This document shows, one piece after another, positions 60,469 to 64,000 of a stretch of 64,000 nt of DNA. Under the pieces are notes generated by a model, which had not been told where the DNA came from, ran no database searches, and saw only the letters and a program-made list of their open reading frames with translations. The stretch comes from Mesaphorura yosii (taxonomy: Eukaryota; Arthropoda; Collembola; Poduromorpha; Tullbergiidae), in the NCBI GenBank assembly GCA_009869945.1, contig WIXG01000310.1, positions 30,024-94,023 of the forward strand. The letters are read 5' to 3'. Made by a program: the position numbers and the translations under genes. The stretch's first letter is position 1. Each line of letters begins with the position of its first letter.

Positions 60469-63400
60469 ATGAGCCGAAATAACCTTTTTGAGCTGAACGA
60501 ATTGAGCCAGAGCCAAAATGATTTGATTCCAGAAAGAGAACAAAAAACTCAAGAAAAGACTGGTAAGACGACAAAAGACAAAGCGTTCGTCGAGATTTTG
60601 GGTTCAAATTTTCAGCAATAGCAATAAATTGATGATTGCGAGAATTTTTGAATGCAGGCAGGGCCGTCAGGCCGAAACCGCGTCCGAGGACAGTCCTGAC
60701 TGGCACTCGACACAGTAACGATAGCCTCGAAGGGGACGGAGTGCAGAACGAAGCTTTTGCACTAGACGAGTACACAATCAGCAGCGCCGGTGATCACGAC
60801 CACGATTTCAAGTCAAACGCAGCAGCAAAATCTTCCAAGAACGATTATGTCGACACTTTTCCATCAAGACTGGTTTCATCCACGAATCCGGCGAAAGCGA
60901 ATGATCCATTAGTAGTTTTTGCTTCAGGTGATGCCGGCGCGGACGTGAATGCGAATGCGAGTTCGACTTGGACGACCACGAAATTCTCCGAGAAGTTCAA
61001 GGTTGAAAGGGAAACGAAAATTAATGAAAGGGGCTCGCAGCGGAGGCCAAAGCCAAAACCGAGGACAAAGTCCAAGGAAGATCTTTTAGGCGATGACCAG
61101 AGAGATCGAGAAACTGGAGGTAAGAGCGAAATTAGTGCCCGTACGCGTCCGCGAAAGTCAGGCGACGACGATTCGGAATTTTCAGAAGGAACCTCTGGCC
61201 AATCAGTTCTGGAATCACAAAAACTGAAGGGAGGCGAAAGCGACGAATATCTCGTAATTCCCGTACCGGAAGCTGAAGATAATGAAAAAGATAATCAGTT
61301 GTCGAACTACAAGCAGTCGGACGCTAGCGCTGGAACCGGATTTCTTGGGAAGTGGAAGAAAGCCATAAAAACCTTTTCAAAGGAAGCAGTTTCAATTTCT
61401 TCTCGGCAAAGCAGCATCAAGCGAAAACCTCGGTCAGACGACGTTGATGTCGAATCAGGAGCTGGAATCGAAGAGCAGTCCCAGGCCAATCAGCAACGGG
61501 AAGAAAGCATGGAGCTGACGCCAACGCAGGCCGCGTCCGCGCGCGTCCGTACTCCAGAAAAAGGTCGGAAGAAACAATCCCGCACGAAGACGGATGCCCA
61601 CAAGATTTCCGGCAGATCGTCCGGTTCTTCACAGACTCCAAGCCCTTCTCCGCGCGCCCCTGCCCACAGCAAAAGTTCCGAATCCGACGCGAGCCCGAGC
61701 CCGAGCCCTCAGCATTCAACCCAATCCAAATTATCGAAGCGTCGAGTTCAGCAGGGTGAACGTGAATTCAGTGAATTCCTCGGGATTACCATTCACAGAA
61801 GTGATTCGCTTCCAGCCGATCCATTTTGCACGCATCCTGTCGTAAAAGTGACGCTCATGAATCAGGACGGGTCGTACATTTCCAAGCGGAGGGAGCGAAT
61901 CAGTTCCGGTCGCGGGCTCAGGCAAGGCGGAATCGGCCGTGGCGTGGAGACGTCGGATTCAGAAGACGAAGGCGGCAGGAACAAACGCGGAGGACGGCGC
62001 ACGCGTGGGATTTTGAGCAGATCGAAGAGCTCGGCGTCTTCTGCTTCGACGAACTTGAGCAACGACGCCATTCTGCCCATGCTTACACAGCCTTATCAGT
62101 TTTCCAGCTACGGTCACGGCCACAGTCACAAGCACAGTTTGAGCAGCGTCAGCGTGCCGGTTCGCGAACCGGCCTGGAATGAACTCATTTTGTTCGACGA
62201 GCCGTTTTCGAAGTTCGTGCACGAGGACTCGACGTGCATCTTCTTCTTTGAAATTATGGACTTCCTGCCCGTGGATCACATCGAAAAGGTGTCCGGACGC
62301 AATCGGTACTCAGGTAAGAATTTATTCCAGCTAATTCAGCTCCCACAATTTGAAGGCTTTGGATTTTCATTTTAGGCTCCGAAATGGGCTGGCACAAGGT
62401 TGCGTGGGCTTTCCTGAAGCCCGTTGGGGCCAACGGAGTCCGGAATGTGAACCACAAGCTGAGGTTACAGCTGTACAAACCTGAGCGGCTGACGCAAAGG
62501 GAAGCAGACGCCGGCCCCGAAGTTTACTGCTGGTGGAAGTTTAGGCGCCTGTCCAAGCTGGACGCCACGACGCTGCACGTGACCGTGAAGGGAATCGCGC
62601 CGCCGTCTTGCCCGACGGCCAGCCTGCAGGCTCTGCTCGCGATGAGGAAGGAGGAATTGACCGAAGCACTGATTGACAGCCAACTGCAAACCGAAGTCAA
62701 AGTCGGAGCCGACGAGGGCAGTGGCGATGACGATGACGACGGCGATGGGTCGTTAAAGTTAAAGCACGGGCGCTCGGGCACTGCGAAGGAACTCGTCATT
62801 GTGCCTGTGCAGGAGCCTCCAGAATGGAACCGCCTCAAAGGCCAAAGCTGTAAACCACCAAATAAACTGCTGAAGGCTCTTCCGTCGAGTGATCTCGATT
62901 CACTGAAGATCAGCGTGTCCGGAAATGTTCACTGCGTGCGTTTTAGCCCGTGCGGGCAGTTCCTAGCCGCTGGATTCGACACGGGGCAGATGCACACCGT
63001 TCTCATTTTCGAAGTAAGACAAAATGAGCTCAATGTGCAAAATGATTTTATTTTTAGCATTAACTTTATTTCGAAGCTCTGTTCTTCTCGTATCGCAGAT
63101 TCCTTCAGCCGTACTCGTAAAGAGCCTTCGCTGTCATCACGGTCTGATTTACGATTTGGCGTGGAGGAAACATTTCTCCAGAGATGATCACGTGACGAAT
63201 TATTTGGCTACTGCCAGTGCGGACTCGACAGCTTCGATTTGGCGGTGCAGGCAGGACAGAAACAGAAGCGTGAACGTGAGCCTAGTGAAGGTAGTTCCTC
63301 CAATCCTCGCCCTAATTCCTTCGTGCTGATTACGTGATTCGTCGAATTTTAACGGCCTGTTCTTATTTCTCCCTTAATTCTAGATTTTGCTTCACCCAAG

Positions 63401-64000
63401 TTTCGTGTACTGCATCAGATTCCACTCGAAAGACCCGAATTTGGTGGCGACGGGCTGCTTCGACCGAATGATAAGAATTTGGAGTATTGATTCGAAGAAA
63501 GGCTCGATGGATGGCCAAGAAACGGACAGTTCACCCGTCATTATGGTAATTTTTTCGTTAATAAATTGACCTAAATCTAGTGGGAATTCGTCCGGTGGTG
63601 TGTGATTTTGATTGTCTTCCGCATTTCAGCTGGACAACCCCGCAAGTTTCGTCAATTGTCTCGAATTTCACCCGTCTGGAAAATATTTATTTGCTGGAGA
63701 CGGCGAAGGATCCATGCACCAGTGGAAATGTTCGTCAAACAGTCAACGATGGAGCCTCGACAGGTTTGTCCCATCGTGCCACAAAAGGCACTACTTTAAT
63801 TGCGTATTGGCGTCTTTATCGTTAGATTTTCTCATTTTCAGATGTATCAAACTACACGAGCACAGTAATAGGCCGATAAACTCAATCACAATTCATCCGA
63901 CATACGGGAACAAGCTTCTTGTGCACAGTCGCGATAGTTGCCTGAAAATTGTGGATGTCGAGACTTTTCTGGTCCTGCAAACGTTTCATGGGTTCAAAAA
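60469..64000 (+). CDS. AHI1: Jouberin/AHI1 WD40 protein (3' end outside the window)
   Basis: Jouberin is a ciliary transition-zone and basal-body scaffold. Coding exons: 60469-60562, 60658-62313, 62376-63013, 63099-63290, 63384-63545, 63630-63763 and 63842 to the window edge, all phase-compatible, giving about 1,010 residues so far. Residues 1 to about 400 are low-complexity, Ser/Lys/Glu-rich with SPSPSP runs. The conserved pre-WD region follows: HPVVKVTLMNQDGSYISKRRER, FSKFVHEDSTCIFFFEIMDF and GWHKVAWAFLKPVGANGV, all typical of AHI1. WD repeats begin near residue 767 (VHCVRFSPCGQFLAAGF), then GLIYDLAWRKHFS with ATASADSTASIW, LLHPSFVYCIRFH with ATGCFDRMIRIW, and CLEFHPSGKYLFAGDGEG. The ATG at 60469 was chosen because exon 1 (MSRNNLFELNEL) joins exon 2 in frame; it has no upstream in-frame competitor that I could splice. 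Any C-terminal SH3 domain would lie beyond the window. Confidence 0.92.

Overview
The window is animal nuclear DNA: intron-rich genes with GT-AG splice sites, TATA and AATAAA signals, and no operons, CRISPR or rRNA. It reads as a non-vertebrate, most probably arthropod, genome. The main gene has the long invertebrate type III classical cadherin layout, with EGF and LamG domains before the membrane and very close similarity to insect CadN. A small secreted-protein gene also has the 12-nt first coding exon typical of arthropod cuticle-type genes. I cannot name the species. A non-insect pancrustacean is a guess.

Layout: (1) 0.9-2.1 kb, a small three-exon gene for a secreted Gly/Tyr-rich peptide (+). 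(2) 2.9-4.65 kb, signal peptide peptidase HM13/SPP (-), eight exons, with catalytic YD, GLGD and PAL motifs and a C-terminal KKxx signal. (3) 5.7-8.2 kb, a CIBAR/FAM92 BAR-domain protein with a long Ser/Lys tail (+). (4) 8.2-13.9 kb, noncoding. (5) 13.9-58.2 kb, neural cadherin CadN (+), reconstructed here as 46 coding exons in one isoform (9201 nt, 3066 aa), with a 14.5-kb intron. (6) 60.5 kb to the window end, the first seven coding exons of Jouberin/AHI1 (+), cut by the window edge.

The most interesting part is the splicing architecture of CadN. Three positions carry two interchangeable coding cassettes, matching the three alternative positions known in Drosophila CadN (2x2x2 isoforms). 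Cassette pairs have equal or nearly equal length: 191/191, 165/165 and 242/248 nt. Here the cassettes are themselves split by introns at non-equivalent places, and one is three exons against one. At cassettes 1 and 3, skipping both or including both copies gives an in-frame stop, so only the mutually exclusive products keep the frame. At cassette 2 every combination stays in frame. All four GTT-type donors of CadN fall in alternative cassettes. The gene also contains a 9-nt and an 11-nt microexon and one GC-AG intron.

CIBAR and AHI1 families both act at ciliary basal bodies and transition zones, and here they flank the cadherin gene within 55 kb. SPP and the secreted peptide belong to the secretory pathway. 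Nothing suggests that the neighbours form a single pathway. Exon boundaries were placed by hand from splice consensus, reading-frame phase and recalled family sequence, so they need transcript confirmation.
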